64,000 nucleotides of DNA. It comes from Raphanus sativus. Its lineage: Eukaryota > Streptophyta > Magnoliopsida > Brassicales > Brassicaceae. The position numbers and the translations under genes were made by a program. The notes below the pieces were generated by a model. The model saw only the letters and a list, made by a program, of their open reading frames with translations, did not search any database and had not been told where the DNA came from. Shown piece after piece: positions 1 to 11,339 of this stretch (the first letter of the stretch is position 1; every line of letters begins with the position of its first letter). Where the stretch lies: NCBI RefSeq assembly GCF_000801105.2, contig NC_079517.1, positions 17,493,579 through 17,557,578 on the forward strand, given 5' to 3'.

Positions 1-709
1 TATTTGTACTTAGAAAATATACTTGTAGTTAATTTAAAGTAGGATAAACTGTGAGCAAATATAAAGTAGTTAGAATATTTAACAAAGTTTTAAGATTAAT
101 ATTTATGTTAAAGTGTTTTGAGTAAAAAAATTGGGTTTTGGTTTAATATTTGTATATTTTGAAAATTTGAGTGTAGAGCTATTTTTTAAGATATTAGATG
201 TAAGTAGAGAATATTAGATTTGATGTTTAATTTATGAATTTAAATATATGGGGTTTGGAGTTAGGGTTTGGAGTTAGGGTAAGATTTAGAATCTCGGATT
301 TAAAATCGGAGATGATGATGGCTGAATCGAATTGGAAACTTGGTTAGGATGAGCGACGAGATTAATGTTGGTGAGCGACGAGGAATCGAGTCGAAGATGG
401 TGGAGAGAGCGTTGAGCTCGATGTGGAGAAGAAGAGAAGACGAAGAAAACGAAAAGCCCTTTTTTCTAATGCTATGAAAAGTAATGGGTTTTGCTAATTG
501 GCCGCGAAAACTCTTTTTTTTCTAAGTGTTGGTGCTAAGTGTAAAAACTCGGGTGATTAGTGAGTTTTTAATCCCGCTTAACTGATTTTTCGGCATAGCA
601 TAAGTAAAATGCTATAAATTTGTTATCCAGACTTTCAATTACCTTTCCATAGCAGTTACGAAAATTGTGCTATTATAATCTGCTATCAATACCTATATTT
701 GTTGTAGTG
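1..709. mobile_element. CACTA (En/Spm) element, right end
   Basis: The stretch ends at 709 with TTGTTGTAGTG, the inverse of the CACTACAAC terminus of plant CACTA transposons. Just inside the end, short GCTAT/ATAGC words recur (about 590-700), as subterminal transposase-binding repeats do. The interior (about 300-480) is GA-rich and has no transposase I can recognise. The left end lies outside the window. The three bases after the terminus (caa, 710-712) could be one copy of a 3-bp target duplication, but the partner is not visible. Confidence 0.6.
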
Positions 710-1144
710 CAAGTTATTAAGTGGTAATATTAAAATAACAAGGATAAGTCGAATATTAAGTGGTGATATACTCACTTGATAACACAATTTTAGTAATATT
801 AAAATAACAAGGATATTTGTATTCTCTTTAATTACAAACTAAAAAGACGAATGTGAACAATAGTGTTAGTCAATTCCTAGAGTTCACAACATCAATCTCT
901 GTCTATGAAATATGAAAATATGAAATATGAAACTAGTACATTTCATTCACATTAAAAATATTATTTTGTGAAACATTATTTATAAGATATACATCCATTA
1001 CTAAACACATAAGAGGATGAAATAATGATATATATATATAGTAATAAAAATTAGTTAAACCATGCTTGAAGCTCCTTGTTGAAGGAACCATTTATTTTCT
1101 CATAAACTTTTGGAGCCATCGATTTAGAAAAACAAAGACTATGA
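710..1144. other. AT-rich spacer, 3' flank of the small peptide gene
   Basis: No gene seen. A short phrase (gtaatattaaaataacaagg) occurs twice, near 723 and 791, as a local duplication. The right part is presumably the 3' untranslated region of the minus-strand peptide gene. Confidence 0.4.
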
Positions 1145-1264
1145 TCACTTTGGAGGCGGCTTGATTGTGACATGGTTCCTGGCCTCAACTTGGTTCGCGA
1201 TCATCATTACCATCATCATAATGGTGATGAAGGAGGCGATCAGGGTTTTCTTTTCTATAGCCAT
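1145..1264 (-). CDS. Small secreted peptide precursor, 39 aa, unrecognised family
   Basis: A 39-codon frame starts at ATG 1264-1262 and stops with TGA at 1147-1145. Residues 1-6 are charged (MAIEKK). Residues 7-24 form a hydrophobic, Met/Ile-rich core. A likely signal-peptidase site follows at QVEA/RN (after residue 28). That leaves an 11-residue basic, proline-rich tail, RNHVTIKPPPK. A good TATA box lies about 80 bp upstream at 1343-1350, the right distance for a real promoter. The arrangement suggests a tiny secreted or apoplastic peptide, perhaps a signalling peptide, but I do not recognise the family. A downstream exon cannot be excluded. That it is a gene rests on signal peptide plus TATA box; function is not inferred. 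Confidence 0.55.
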   Translation of the reverse strand: MAIEKKTLIASFITIMMMVMMIANQVEARNHVTIKPPPK

Positions 1265-1342
1265 TGTTTTATAAGCTCTTAAATGGTTCTTGTTTTTTTT
1301 CTTCTTTTTTCTTGATAGTAATCTAAGATCAATAAACCGACG

Positions 1343-1350
1343 TATTTATA
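1343..1350 (-). promoter_or_regulatory. TATA box of the small peptide gene
   Basis: On the minus strand this reads TATAAATA, about 80 bases before the ATG at 1264. The spacing fits a short 5' leader. Confidence 0.5.
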
Positions 1351-2030
1351 TGTAAAACAAAAATTCTATAAACAGTAAGTTCCTAATTTTAAACTTTTTT
1401 GAATGTTTCAGTTCTTTTATTAGATATTGGTCAAATGATTACCAACTTTTTTTAGATAAAAATCTAAAATAGTATTGCATAATTTAAGGAAAGTATTCAT
1501 GTAAAATATTACAAAACTTTGTCAAGGAAAATTAACGACCACTAATTTTTTACTTCCCAATTTTTGCAAGCAACATTTTTAGTTTAGACAAATCTCAAAC
1601 AGATTAAAACCTGATTGGTAGCAGTATGCTGTAGAATTCTTATTAATTAATAAAATGATTGATTGAAAAGTAGCAAAATAATTTTAAAATTATCAAAAAA
1701 TTAGTATATTATATCTATTTTAAAATAATATATATTAATAATAAATTTGTTCTTGAAAATAATGAATCTTATTAATTATATAAATTAAATTAAATTTCAA
1801 ATATGAATTATTATTATTTTTAAAATAAATGTAAAAATTATTATTTATTTAAAATTTATTTTTGGGTATAAAAGTAATTTTTGACGTTATTAAATAAAAT
1901 AAATAAATTGTATATAGTTTATATATAAATTATCATTATTTATTTATTGGTAAAACAGCTAATGATTTATATATGATATTATCTTAAGAATAATATATGA
2001 TATATGATTGATTTATTTCTAAATAATATA
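1351..2030. other. AT-rich intergenic DNA
   Basis: Very AT-rich, no coding potential seen on either strand. It holds the upstream region of the minus-strand peptide gene and ends at the Helitron boundary. Confidence 0.4.
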
Positions 2031-3303
2031 TCCCCTACTATATTTGAGAAGTGATTTTGACACATGTCTTCTCTACAATCATTCTCACAAAAATAATATG
2101 ATATAGCTACTAAAATGATGACATGTCTTATAGATTAATATGACATGGACAATTTTTGCCACATGTCTTCTCTACAATCATTCTCACAAAAATAATATGA
2201 CATGACTAATAAAATTGATAACATGTCTTATAGATTAATATGACATGGACAATTATACTTAATGTTAATTTATATTTTTGGTAACTTTTAAAAATATGGT
2301 AATAACTCATATATTACATTTATTTTCGATTTATATTTTTGGACTTTTTTAAAATATGGTAATAACTCATAAATCATCATTAAAATAAATATATTCAATT
2401 ATGGAATTTCAAATTCGAAATATCATTTAAATTAAAAATATTTCAAAAATATATACATATTTTTAGAAAATTACAAAAATTAAATCATAAAATCAAATTA
2501 ATCGTAAATCATTAGTTTCTCTTATATATATCTACAGATTTTATAAATATTTTTTAATTTTAATTTTTGAAAATTATGAAATTTTCATCCCCTAGACTAT
2601 ATTTGAGAAGTGATTTTGCCACATGTCTTCTACAATCATTTTCACAAAAATAATATGACATGGCTACTAAAATGATGACATGTCTTATAGATTAATATGA
2701 CATGGACAATTATATTTAATGTTAATTTATATTTTTGCTAAACTTTTTTAAATATGATAATAACTCATGTATTACATTTATTGTCGATTTATATTTTTGG
2801 ACTTTTTAAAAAATGGTAATAACTCATAAATCATCATTAAATAAATATATTCAATTATGGCATTTCAAATTTTGAAATATCATTTAAATTAAAAATATTT
2901 CAAAATATATACATATTTTTAGAAAATTATAAAAATTAAATCATAAAATCAAATTAAATCGTAAAATCATTAGTTTCTTATATATATCTACAGATTTTAA
3001 ATATTGTTTAATTTTAATTTTTGACAATTATGCAATTTTACATATTTAATTAAAATAAATAGATTGAAAAATCTACCTAAGATTATAATTTTAAATATAT
3101 ACATGCACATTCTTAAATATATTTCAAAATAAACAAAATTGTTTTATCTTAATTTTAATGTTCAGTTAAATCAATTTAAATTAAAATATTAATAAGAAAA
3201 AGAAAATTTATAATATTAATTAAAAAATAAATATAATTTATTTTTATCTGTTAGAAAATATTTTAAAATTTTTTTACTGCACATGGTGCAGGAAAACACC
3301 TAG
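2031..3303 (+). mobile_element. Non-autonomous Helitron with duplicated 5' end
   Basis: The 5' end begins TCCCCTACTATATTTGAG after a host A (2030). The 3' end has a short hairpin (TGCACATGGTGCA, about 3278-3290) followed by CTAG (3300-3303) and a host T, which is the Helitron insertion rule (between A and T). No Rep/helicase coding is present, so it is non-autonomous. The 5' terminal sequence recurs at 2588, so the first roughly 557 bp are a tandem copy of what follows. Inside the first copy a segment of about 110 bp (near 2050-2265) is itself repeated. A third relative starts the Helitron at 27345. Confidence 0.7.
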
Positions 3304-3796
3304 TGAGAGCATTAAACAAATAGCATTTTGAGAGCATTAACATCTTGTAAATATTTCTAAATGTTTGTGTGGTAAATGTTAATTGAATAATAACGAGTAT
3401 AATGCTTATTATATTGCTCTGCTAATCAAGCCCAACAATATTGTAATAATGCAATGTAATCTGTTTTTTTTTCATCAAATGTAATGTAATCTGTTTAGTA
3501 TGCATTTGATGATAATAACTTGCACTCCAAGATAGCTTTAACTAAAGGGAACAAGATATCAAACGAGTTTTTTAGGTCGTCCCATAACAATGCACCAATG
3601 TAATGCAGGAGTAGAGATATATACTATATCAGACCAAAGTTCATGTCCTTGTTTGGTTTTAATCATGTTAGAAATGTAGTCCATGCAAAAAAAAAAAGAC
3701 ATTAAAAAGAAGATAAAAAGAGGGATGTAATTGAGATAACACTCTTCTTCCAGATGTGTTCTTCTTATTCACAACAAGGTTAAACAATAATGACAG
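3304..3796. other. AT-rich spacer, 3' flank of the YIF1-like gene
   Basis: No gene recognised. It probably holds the 3' untranslated region of the minus-strand gene ending at 3797. Confidence 0.4.
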
Positions 3797-4846
3797 TCAA
3801 AAGAGCCAATTGACACTAATGTTACCAAGCCAGATCAAAAGAGGAAACTGTGCTAAAGCTACAAAGATCAAGAGATAATGATGCCTGCTTGAGTCATAAC
3901 TCCTAGCTTCCGCAAAGAGAACCCGCTTCATTGTCTTCACCAAGAAAACCCCAGTGCATAAGCAAGTCCATGGAATCAAAACATAGTAAGAGTAACCCCA
4001 GATGATCTTGCCAAGAACAGCTAAGCAGAGACCAGCGAAAGCATAGCCTGCATATGCCACAATGTCCAAGAGAGGCGATTCGCTGCTACCCAATGAAAGC
4101 AACGTTATCTTCAGCAGCATGACTTGCAGAAACCAGCCAACCATTCCTTTCACAAAAAGCCAGTTCAGCGCTTCCGGAGAAAACCTAGCACCAAGGATCA
4201 AAAGTGTGGAATTAAAAGACATAAATACATGAATAGATCTATATATAAGATAAACAAAGTAACTTACTTCCCGTAGAGTCCCAGTGAGAAACCAGCAAGA
4301 ACAAGATAGGTGCCAAAGGCCATGAGGGGAATGTATAAGTCTGGGGCATTAATATCATATATAGGAGGCTTGTATGAAAGTCTACCCACAACTGGTTCTG
4401 AGATTCTAGTCCAATGTCCCTGACAGACAAGGTTTACAGCAAGACTCATCATCATAAAGAGCAAAACAAAACTCAAAGTAAGGCTTCCTCTTTATACCCT
4501 ATGAAGGAAAGGAATCAGAACAATCTTCAACTTGTTCCTCACGTATTGATCATTCACTTGAAAATAGTATTGTGGATCGGAGAAGTAACGAGTTATCTGT
4601 TCATACCAACAACTTAAAAGAGTTAAAACAAATGAAACACCAAAGTTATGAATACACAAAACTTACGTTGCTCTGCACATACTCAGAGCTGGATCCGAAT
4701 ATTTTCTCCCCATAAGCTCCCAAGCCGCTTCTGATAAGGCCAGAGCCAGGTCCAGAGAAGGGATTGCCAAATGGGTTAGGCTGAGGAGTTTTCTGAGGAG
4801 GCATTGGCATCCCAGGTTGTGGTCCCATGTTGTTGTTATTATACAT
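3797..4846 (-). CDS. YIF1/HRF1-family integral membrane protein
   Basis: Four exons: 4846-4667, 4596-4498, 4419-4268 and 4184-3797, giving 272 aa with consistent phases. The start is the ATG at 4846 ([10 protein letters not shown]); the codon at 4855 is only GTG. The N-terminal 40 residues are Pro/Met/Asn-rich and cytosolic. Next comes a conserved block ([25 protein letters not shown]), then about five hydrophobic segments and the C-terminal end [11 protein letters not shown]1 proteins work with YIP1 in vesicle traffic between ER and Golgi. In Arabidopsis the family is called integral membrane HRF1; from memory the ortholog is near At3g59500. The gene is divergent from the next one across a 533-bp shared promoter region. 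A 5' UTR intron ending near 4849 (tgtcag) is likely. Length is normal for the family. Confidence 0.9.
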
Positions 4847-5379
4847 CTCTGACACTCAACACAAAACCAGAGCAAATAAAAAAAAAAGAGGTTAAATTTG
4901 AAAGCTAATACGTGACAAAGAAAGAAACTTTATTTGAACATGATTCTTGTCTAAGAGGTTTCATGCTTTTGTAACAAGCCAATCATTTAAATGATTCGCT
5001 CTCTTTAACACAAGTAAAATCGAACAAGGAATGATAAAGACAGACCTGAAATAAGCTTTGAAGGAGATGATAGATCTAAGCTAGAGCCCTTGCTTTCACG
5101 GTTGATTTTGATTATGCGACAAGTAAAGAATCTCGTTTAGATCGTGTAAGAAAAGTCGTTGTGAATCGCAACATGTTTGCTCTTCTTCATCGCACAGCCA
5201 ATAGAAGTTTGACACGTCCTAATTTACTTTTCGTTATTTTATTTTATTCGAAATAAGTTTAGGGTTATTAATGAGAGAACTCGAAAGTCGAGGAGTTATA
5301 TTGCACTTTTCCTAAAATAAAAATAAAAAAGCGTCAAAGTCGGAAGAAGAGAAAGTTTCGAGTCTGTTTCTGTGGGGAG
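4847..5379. promoter_or_regulatory. Shared divergent promoter/5' UTR region
   Basis: This lies between two oppositely transcribed genes. It holds a CCAAT box in forward orientation near 5198 and an ACGT-core element (GACACGTC, 5211-5218) resembling ABRE/G-box sites. A minus-strand 5' UTR intron probably covers about 4850-5044. No experimental start sites can be read from sequence. Confidence 0.4.
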
Positions 5380-6909
5380 ATGGAGGTTCCAAGCTGTGAG
5401 AAGATGCTTGAGTGTATGAGCTCTTGTCTCTCTCAGATCAAATGGCGAATCAAGCCCACTTCCAAACGCCGTCTCGAAATAGGTTTCCCTTCTTCCGTTC
5501 TCTCTCTATGGTGAATTGAGAAAATATATTTTGATTCCTTTGAGTTTTTATTGTGTATCTGATGATGATGCGTTTTGATTGCCTTTGTTTGGTGGGTTTT
5601 ATCATTTTCATCATAAAGTTTGAAACTTTAGTAATTAGCATCATTATATAGATCGTTCAAATATCAAACACTTGACTCTTGTAGTAAGTAAAGTATGATC
5701 TCAGTTTCCCCTTATGATTTGAATTTGTAGATGTGCTGGCACTATGCACGGGGATGAGACCAGTTGTGATGATTGACTATGGTGGCAAGTTGCCTGAGCT
5801 TCAAGACCGCTTGCTTTCCCTTCTTGAGCTTCTCCAAGAGGTTGTTAGTCTTCATCTCTTTCTTCTTCAAGCAACATTAGTACTTGGAGTGTGTCTGTCT
5901 GTATGTGTGTAGCTGACTTTGTGTCCTCTTTAGGGTTTACCAGTCTTTAAAGATCTGAGGGTTATGGTGATAGAGGATATGATTTACCTGATAAATGTGA
6001 GAATACTGCCCAAGTGGTTGAGTTCAGAACCTGAGTTGTTCTTCGTCGACTTGGAACAAGATCCTCCAAAGGTTGTTCCTTTTTTATAAAAAGCTTTCTG
6101 TCTTTGTTTCATGCTCTCATTCTTGCTTTTTTTTTGTTTCAAGATGGTTGAACAAAGCAAGGAAAGCAATCTTGGGATGCAGCTTAGGTCGATTCAGAAG
6201 CTATTCTCTTCCACATTTCCTTTAGATGGGAGCAACAATGATACCAAGACATCACTTGATGAAGCCAACTCTTCTCAGTCTTCTTTACTCATCGATCTTA
6301 GCTGTTGTTTACAAGACACTAAGGTTACAATCCCAACATTAAACGGGTATATTTTCAAAATCCAACTCTTTCTTCATTCATCCACCATATGCTGTCATCA
6401 TAGTTTTTATTAAGCGTTGGTCTGTGTTATCAGATGGCTTCTGGACTATCCGGTTGTGTATTTATTCGGCACAGATCACATTGAAGAAGCAATCTACAAC
6501 CTCTCAACCAAGTCTCTCCGCATCTTCAAAGTTCTAGTACAAAGGTTAGCTATTGTATATATGTTCTAAACTCTTAGCTTTCTGACCATTGTTGTGATGT
6601 AACTTAAATATCTTCCAGGAATGGTGCCACTGAGAAAGACTCTCTTTTAGAAGAGCTAACAAGGTAATGACTTCAAAGCCGAGATGCTTACTTCGATGCA
6701 TAAACAACATTGCATCTGTAAAACTCAGTTTTGGAAATTGGCTTTGCAGTTTTTCGGTGCCATATGATCTGAGTATGGGAGGAAGCAAGGAAGTGTGGGC
6801 TGAAGCATTTCTGGAGAGGATGAGTTCAAGGTGGGAAGAATGCAAACACATTTGGAGTTCTTTGGATTTGCAAGTTTCTGAATGTTATCCTCAAGCTATT
6901 GTTCTTTAA
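5380..6909 (+). CDS. UPF0739/C1orf74-like (DUF4504) protein
   Basis: Seven exons: 5380-5482, 5731-5840, 5934-6071, 6144-6346, 6434-6544, 6619-6663 and 6750-6909, giving 289 aa with all phases matching. The start MEVPSCEKMLECM is the first ATG. Notable stretches are LALCTGMRPVVMIDYGG after the first intron, LRVMVIEDMIYLINV, and VYLFGTDHIEEAIYNLS towards the C-terminus. The layout resembles the uncharacterised eukaryotic UPF0739/C1orf74 family, which has no established biochemical role. No signal peptide or membrane span is obvious. From memory the Arabidopsis partner is At3g59490, next to the YIF1 gene, so the divergent pair looks conserved. The family name is a recollection and should be confirmed by a profile search. 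Confidence 0.75.
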
Positions 6910-7103
6910 GGCTTTCACTACTTAAAACAATCGTTACAATCGTTCAGTAAACTCTGGTAATGAGTTCTTATTTAGTTTATAGTTACCCAAAATACAAACA
7001 CCCCTAACAAGATCAAACAGTTCTCTGAACACTGAACCAAAACAAAAGGGAAGAAAAAGGATCGACTGCTCTGTTTCATTTGTCATATTCTCTATGATTT
7101 TAG

Positions 7104-7526
7104 GTAGGACTGGACGTTCGGGTACCCATTCGGGTTTCGGTTCAGTCCATTCGGTTTCGGGTTTTCGGGGTCAAAGATTTCAGCACCATTCGGATATTTC
7201 TAAATTTCGGTTCGGGTTCGGTTCGGATCTTTGCGGGTTCGGTTCGGATTCGGATAACCCATTTAAAATGTTTTTAAATTTTCAAAATTCATTATATACT
7301 TTAAATTTTCAAAATCTATAAAAAAATAATATATTATATATAAATTTTCATAACATATATGTCAAAATACCTTAATTTAACATATAAATTGGTTTTCTTT
7401 GAATATTTGGATAAAGAATCAATAGATATTTAACTATTTTGGTGTTTTCAGTATACTTTAGCTATTTTAAACATTTACTTTTGACTATTTGCATATATTT
7501 TCCGAGTATTTTAGAAAACTTAAAGG
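7104..7526 (-). repeat. CCGAA-rich repeat, copy A, cut by the gap
   Basis: Starts TAGGACTGGACGTTCGGGTA and runs through many TTCGG/CGGGT words, then an AT-rich body. Its reverse complement matches 12783-13228 (same order of CCGAA block and the AAAACACCAAAAAT region). It is truncated by the N run at 7527. It is a non-coding interspersed family with related copies at 12783, 16800 and 40545. Confidence 0.55.
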
Positions 7527-7626
7527 NNNNNNNNNNNNNNNNNNNNNNNNNNNNNNNNNNNNNNNNNNNNNNNNNNNNNNNNNNNNNNNNNNNNNNNNNN
7601 NNNNNNNNNNNNNNNNNNNNNNNNNN
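7527..7626. other. Assembly gap (100 N)
   Basis: Exactly 100 N, the usual placeholder for a gap of unknown size. It lies between the CCGAA repeat and the MULE transposase remnant, so the rest of both elements may be missing. Reading frames drawn through it are meaningless. Confidence 0.99.
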
Positions 7627-7713
7627 CCCATTTCCTCCTCCCCATTTTCCTCCTCCCCATCTGATTTTCAATCTTCAACAGACTCATTACACCAACATCT
7701 TCAAAACAATTCA

Positions 7714-8161
7714 TCAGCCCTCATCATTATCACCAACATCTTCTTCCCATTCACCAGCTTCATCATTTATCACCACATCTTCTTCCCATTCACCAGCTTC
7801 ATCATTATCACCAGCTTCTTCTCTTTTCTCGAAACCGTTTCCACCTTGCTGCGGCTTGATACACAAAGACATACTCTTAGCGTTTTGAGTATCTCGAGCA
7901 AGTTCGAACTTGTCTATCATTGTAACATGAATGGGACTGCTTGGAGTCATCATCATTTCTGCTGGTAATGAGTAGCTAATCTCCACAGTCACTGATCTCA
8001 TGTCCAGTTATAATCTTCTTGAGCCATTGCAACAAGTTCAGCATGTGTTGAATCTTCATTCAATAAAAACAATCTTGCTCCTTTGAGATCATCAACCACA
8101 AAATCCCACGGAAATCTCTCAACAACCATTCTCCATACACTGCATGTAACTTAAAAATCAT
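7714..8161 (-). pseudogene. MULE (MuDR-type) transposase, N-terminal remnant
   Basis: Read from 8161 downwards, the pieces are HAVYGEW, then in another frame WDFVVDDLKGARLFLLN and HAELVAMAQEDYN, then after a further shift MRSVTVEISYSLPAEMM and PIHVTNDRQVRT. This is the N-terminal region that precedes the Mutator DNA-binding and transposase domains in plant MuDR-like proteins. At least three frameshifts break it (after GEW, after EDYN, and after the HVT block). The end is a Glu/Asp-rich tail built from about 2.3 tandem copies of a unit near 40 bp coding EAGEWEEDV (7722-7812). The catalytic domain is absent, probably lost at the gap. It cannot make a working transposase. Confidence 0.7.
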
Positions 8162-8224
8162 CTGCAAATATTCAAAATAAAACACATTAGTAAAACATAG
8201 AGAAAATGAAGAAGTTCAACAAAC

Positions 8225-9095
8225 ATTATCGCAGACGACTTAGATTTAAGTCGTCCAGAAGACTTAAAGGTAAGTCGTCTAAAGAGGTCACTTTTGCAAT
8301 TGAAAATTAAAAGGGACGACTTATTCTAAGTCGTCCGGCTTTGTTTGTTTAAAAAAAAAAATTTCAGACGACTTATATATAAGTCGTCTTACGAAAAACG
8401 GGCTAGTTTTGCATTTGACCGAATCGTGTCAGATCTTTGACTATTTCTGGACGACTTATAAATCAGTCGTCTCTTGGAAAGTAAAAATTTCAATATTTTA
8501 TTCAAACTAGACGACTTACACGTAAGTCGTCCCAGGTTAGTTTTGTAATTGAAAATAAAACTTGAAATTTAACTTTCTCCAGACGACTTAACTAAAAGTC
8601 GTCCAGCTAGACGACTTAATTTAAGGTCGTCCGGGATAAGCAAGGTTTGGACGACTTAATTGGGAAAAATTCTGGACGACTTTGCTTTCCCCGGACGACT
8701 TTAAATTAAGTCTTCTGACGGGACGACTTTATATTATGTCGTCTGGTAAAAATTTAATTATGAAGTTTTATTTTTCAACTACAAAACTAACCTAAGACGA
8801 CTTACACGTAAGTCGTCTAGTTTAATAAAATATTGAAATTTTAACTTTCCGAGAGACGACTGAATTATAAGTCGTCCAGAAATAGTCAAAGATCTGACAC
8901 GATTCGGTCAAATGCAAAACTAGCCTGTTTCTCGTAGACGACTTATATATAAGTCGTCTGGACTGTTTTTTTTCACCAAACAAAGCTGGACGACTTAGTT
9001 TAAGTCGTCCGTTTGACCAGAAGACTCATCAGTAAGTCTTCTACATACAGATGACTTACTTGTAAGTCTTCTACGCGAACAGATTTTGAAAAAAA
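8225..9095. repeat. Two-level palindrome built of GACGACTTA/TAAGTCGTC modules
   Basis: About 14 short palindromes of the form GACGACTTA-n-TAAGTCGTC (20-24 bp) are spread over 870 bp. The whole block is also one large imperfect inverted repeat: the left arm (about 8290-8600) matches the reverse complement of the right arm (about 8730-9030). Two identical modules containing CTTACACGTAAG sit at 8510-8531 and 8796-8817 and place the axis near 8664. Unique spacer sequence between modules is mirrored too: the word GATCTTTGACTATTTCTGG on the left pairs with CCAGAAATAGTCAAAGATC on the right. The block lies just upstream of the MULE transposase start, so it is most likely the inflated terminal region of that element. 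A transcript through it would fold into a long hairpin. Confidence 0.85.
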
Positions 9096-9600
9096 TTCAA
9101 ATTCGTACCTTCAACTAGGTGAGATGACTTTGTTTGCACACAGGGTCTTCTCCAACCACCCAGAACCTCAAACGAAAGCAACCGTAAGTCAAAACGAAAG
9201 AAATATGGCTCCAAACAATTTTGAATCAAAAGCTTCAGTTTTTTGGATGAATATGGAGAGAAAGTGAAAGAAATGTTGTTTTTAGTTCATAACAATTGAA
9301 ACAGAGAGAGTGTAAAGAGATTTACGTGCATTAAAGGGCATTAAAAGCTCCAAACAGTTCGTACAAGGTTGTTCCCACTATTCATGGCAGTGGCAATATT
9401 GTAAATACTTGAAGAAAATGAGGTTGAGACAGTAAAGAAGCCATTTTCGAAAAAAAAAAAAAAAAAGGGTTAATGGCATTTTCGTAGATAAAATGCAGAT
9501 GTGGGGTTAAAAACTCAAAAAAAAATGAGTCAAAAGAAAAGGTTAGTTTTCTGTTTGAATTCAAGTTTTGAGTCACTTTTGCAATAAGCCCTAGTTTTAT
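9096..9600. mobile_element. Probable terminal region of the MULE
   Basis: Non-coding stretch between the palindrome and unrelated AT-rich DNA. Read on the minus strand it would start near 9594 as TAGGGCTTATTGCAAAAGTG and lead into the palindrome and then the transposase remnant, as a MULE 5' end would. No matching right-hand copy or 9-bp target duplication can be shown because the other end is missing at the gap. Inference only. Confidence 0.35.
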
Positions 9601-11339
9601 TGTGTCTACCCTGCAACTGCGATCACATGTTAAAAATCTGGATGTTAACATTTTATTTAACGATATACTAATAGTTAACAGCTATGGGTGTTTGTCCAAG
9701 GTACCCGTAGAATTATGACATTGGTTTTTTTGGTTGTCAACCATGTTCTGATTCAATCATTTTTATTCTTTCTAAGTCTCATTTACATTGAAAACAATCA
9801 CTACTATACTCATTTACATGATATATAAATAATTTCGTAAACGATAATATATTTTTATATGGTAACTTACCACGTTCCAAGATAACAACTGTATTGTACC
9901 CATGTGTGCTTCTTAATTTATTTTGTTAGACTTTATAATTCTCAATATTGCCTTTAGTTCCCACCCAATAATTGGTCAACCAATATTCCTAAAATATACA
10001 TTACTATTAACTATAAATTTTGCCACTAACATTTGTTTTATCATTAATCATAATGTAATATTGTTAGATATGCCTCTAACAGTTTTTTATCATTTAACAT
10101 CGAGCATACATATTGTTTAAAATATCTTTACATATTAATGTAATAGTTAAATGATATATTTAAACACTATATAATTCTCAACACCTATTATTAAACGTTA
10201 ACATTCTACTTTCACCAACATAGGGATCATATATTCACACATTATATTAACTATGGTTATTGATGTTATCGTTTCATAAAACAATTTATAATATTAATAT
10301 AACAACTAACATTGTATAGTAATTTTCTCATTAACAATAGTATAAATATCAAATCATTTGTTAGTATCTAAATCTAACATGTAAACCAAATCCACTAATG
10401 TAATGTATTAGTCATGTAAATATAGTAACATAGTAACTGAAAATTAGTTTTCAGATAATATAATAGAATTATACAATATTTTTGTGCACTGTTTAATATA
10501 CACTGTTTCATAGAATTTTTTTTGTGCACTACAAATTAGAATTTACACTGTTTAATATTGCAATACAATATTAATCGTTATATATATTGGACATATAACA
10601 TATTAGCTGCTATATAATATATTATTGGTAATGTTGTACATCCCGATTTGATATTCCACACTATATATATGTCTATTTTTTCGTTTTAACACATAGTATT
10701 TTATTATTCCATGTTTTATAGTCTCCATGATTGTTTTCATTTACCTCTTCATCTAATATTGAATTTTACTCAATTCATTTAGCATAGAGAACATAAATAA
10801 ATTTAATGCACATTGCAATATACCTTTAATAACGATTCACCATTGATGTAATTTTCTGAAAATTCACATAATCTATTTAATATTGTTTTGTAAGGAGAAG
10901 TGATATTGATATATTGGTATAAGAACCAAAAAGAGAATATTATTAGAAATATGAATAACATATAATAATAATGATGATGATATATGATTCATATGAATAA
11001 GATGATGATTATAATAGTCAATAAAATAAATCATCAAAACATAACAAAGAAAACTTTAATAATTGAGGAGGAGAGAACAAAAGATGTTAGACATTGATAT
11101 ATAGTTTATCAAAGTATAATTAAGAAAAAGTTATTAAAAAAACAGAACTGAAAGTTTCATTATCTTGGAGAGACAAAATCGTTATCTATTCAGGTTCAAA
11201 ATGACATCTACAAAACCATTAGTGTCAATCAATGTGCACTTTACCAATTTGAATATCAATTTTATATATGGCTAATTATCTTATTACTAATCAAACATGC
11301 ATTTGGAAATAATATTGAAGATAATAACAAAAAATTGTA
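9601..11339. other. AT-rich intergenic DNA, nothing recognised
   Basis: No coding, RNA gene or transposon end recognised on either strand. Short open frames here are chance products of AT-rich sequence. Confidence 0.4.

Noticed and set aside
240..285. Telomere-like GGGTTTGGAGTTAGGG words
   Set aside because: Not the plant TTTAGGG unit and only two imperfect copies, inside a CACTA element.
7439..7968. Open frames spanning the N run
   Set aside because: Run through the 100-N gap and cannot be real reading frames.
8225..9095. CRISPR-like regular repeats
   Set aside because: The modules are palindromic, unevenly spaced and mirrored, and the DNA is plant nuclear; there are no spacers of constant length.
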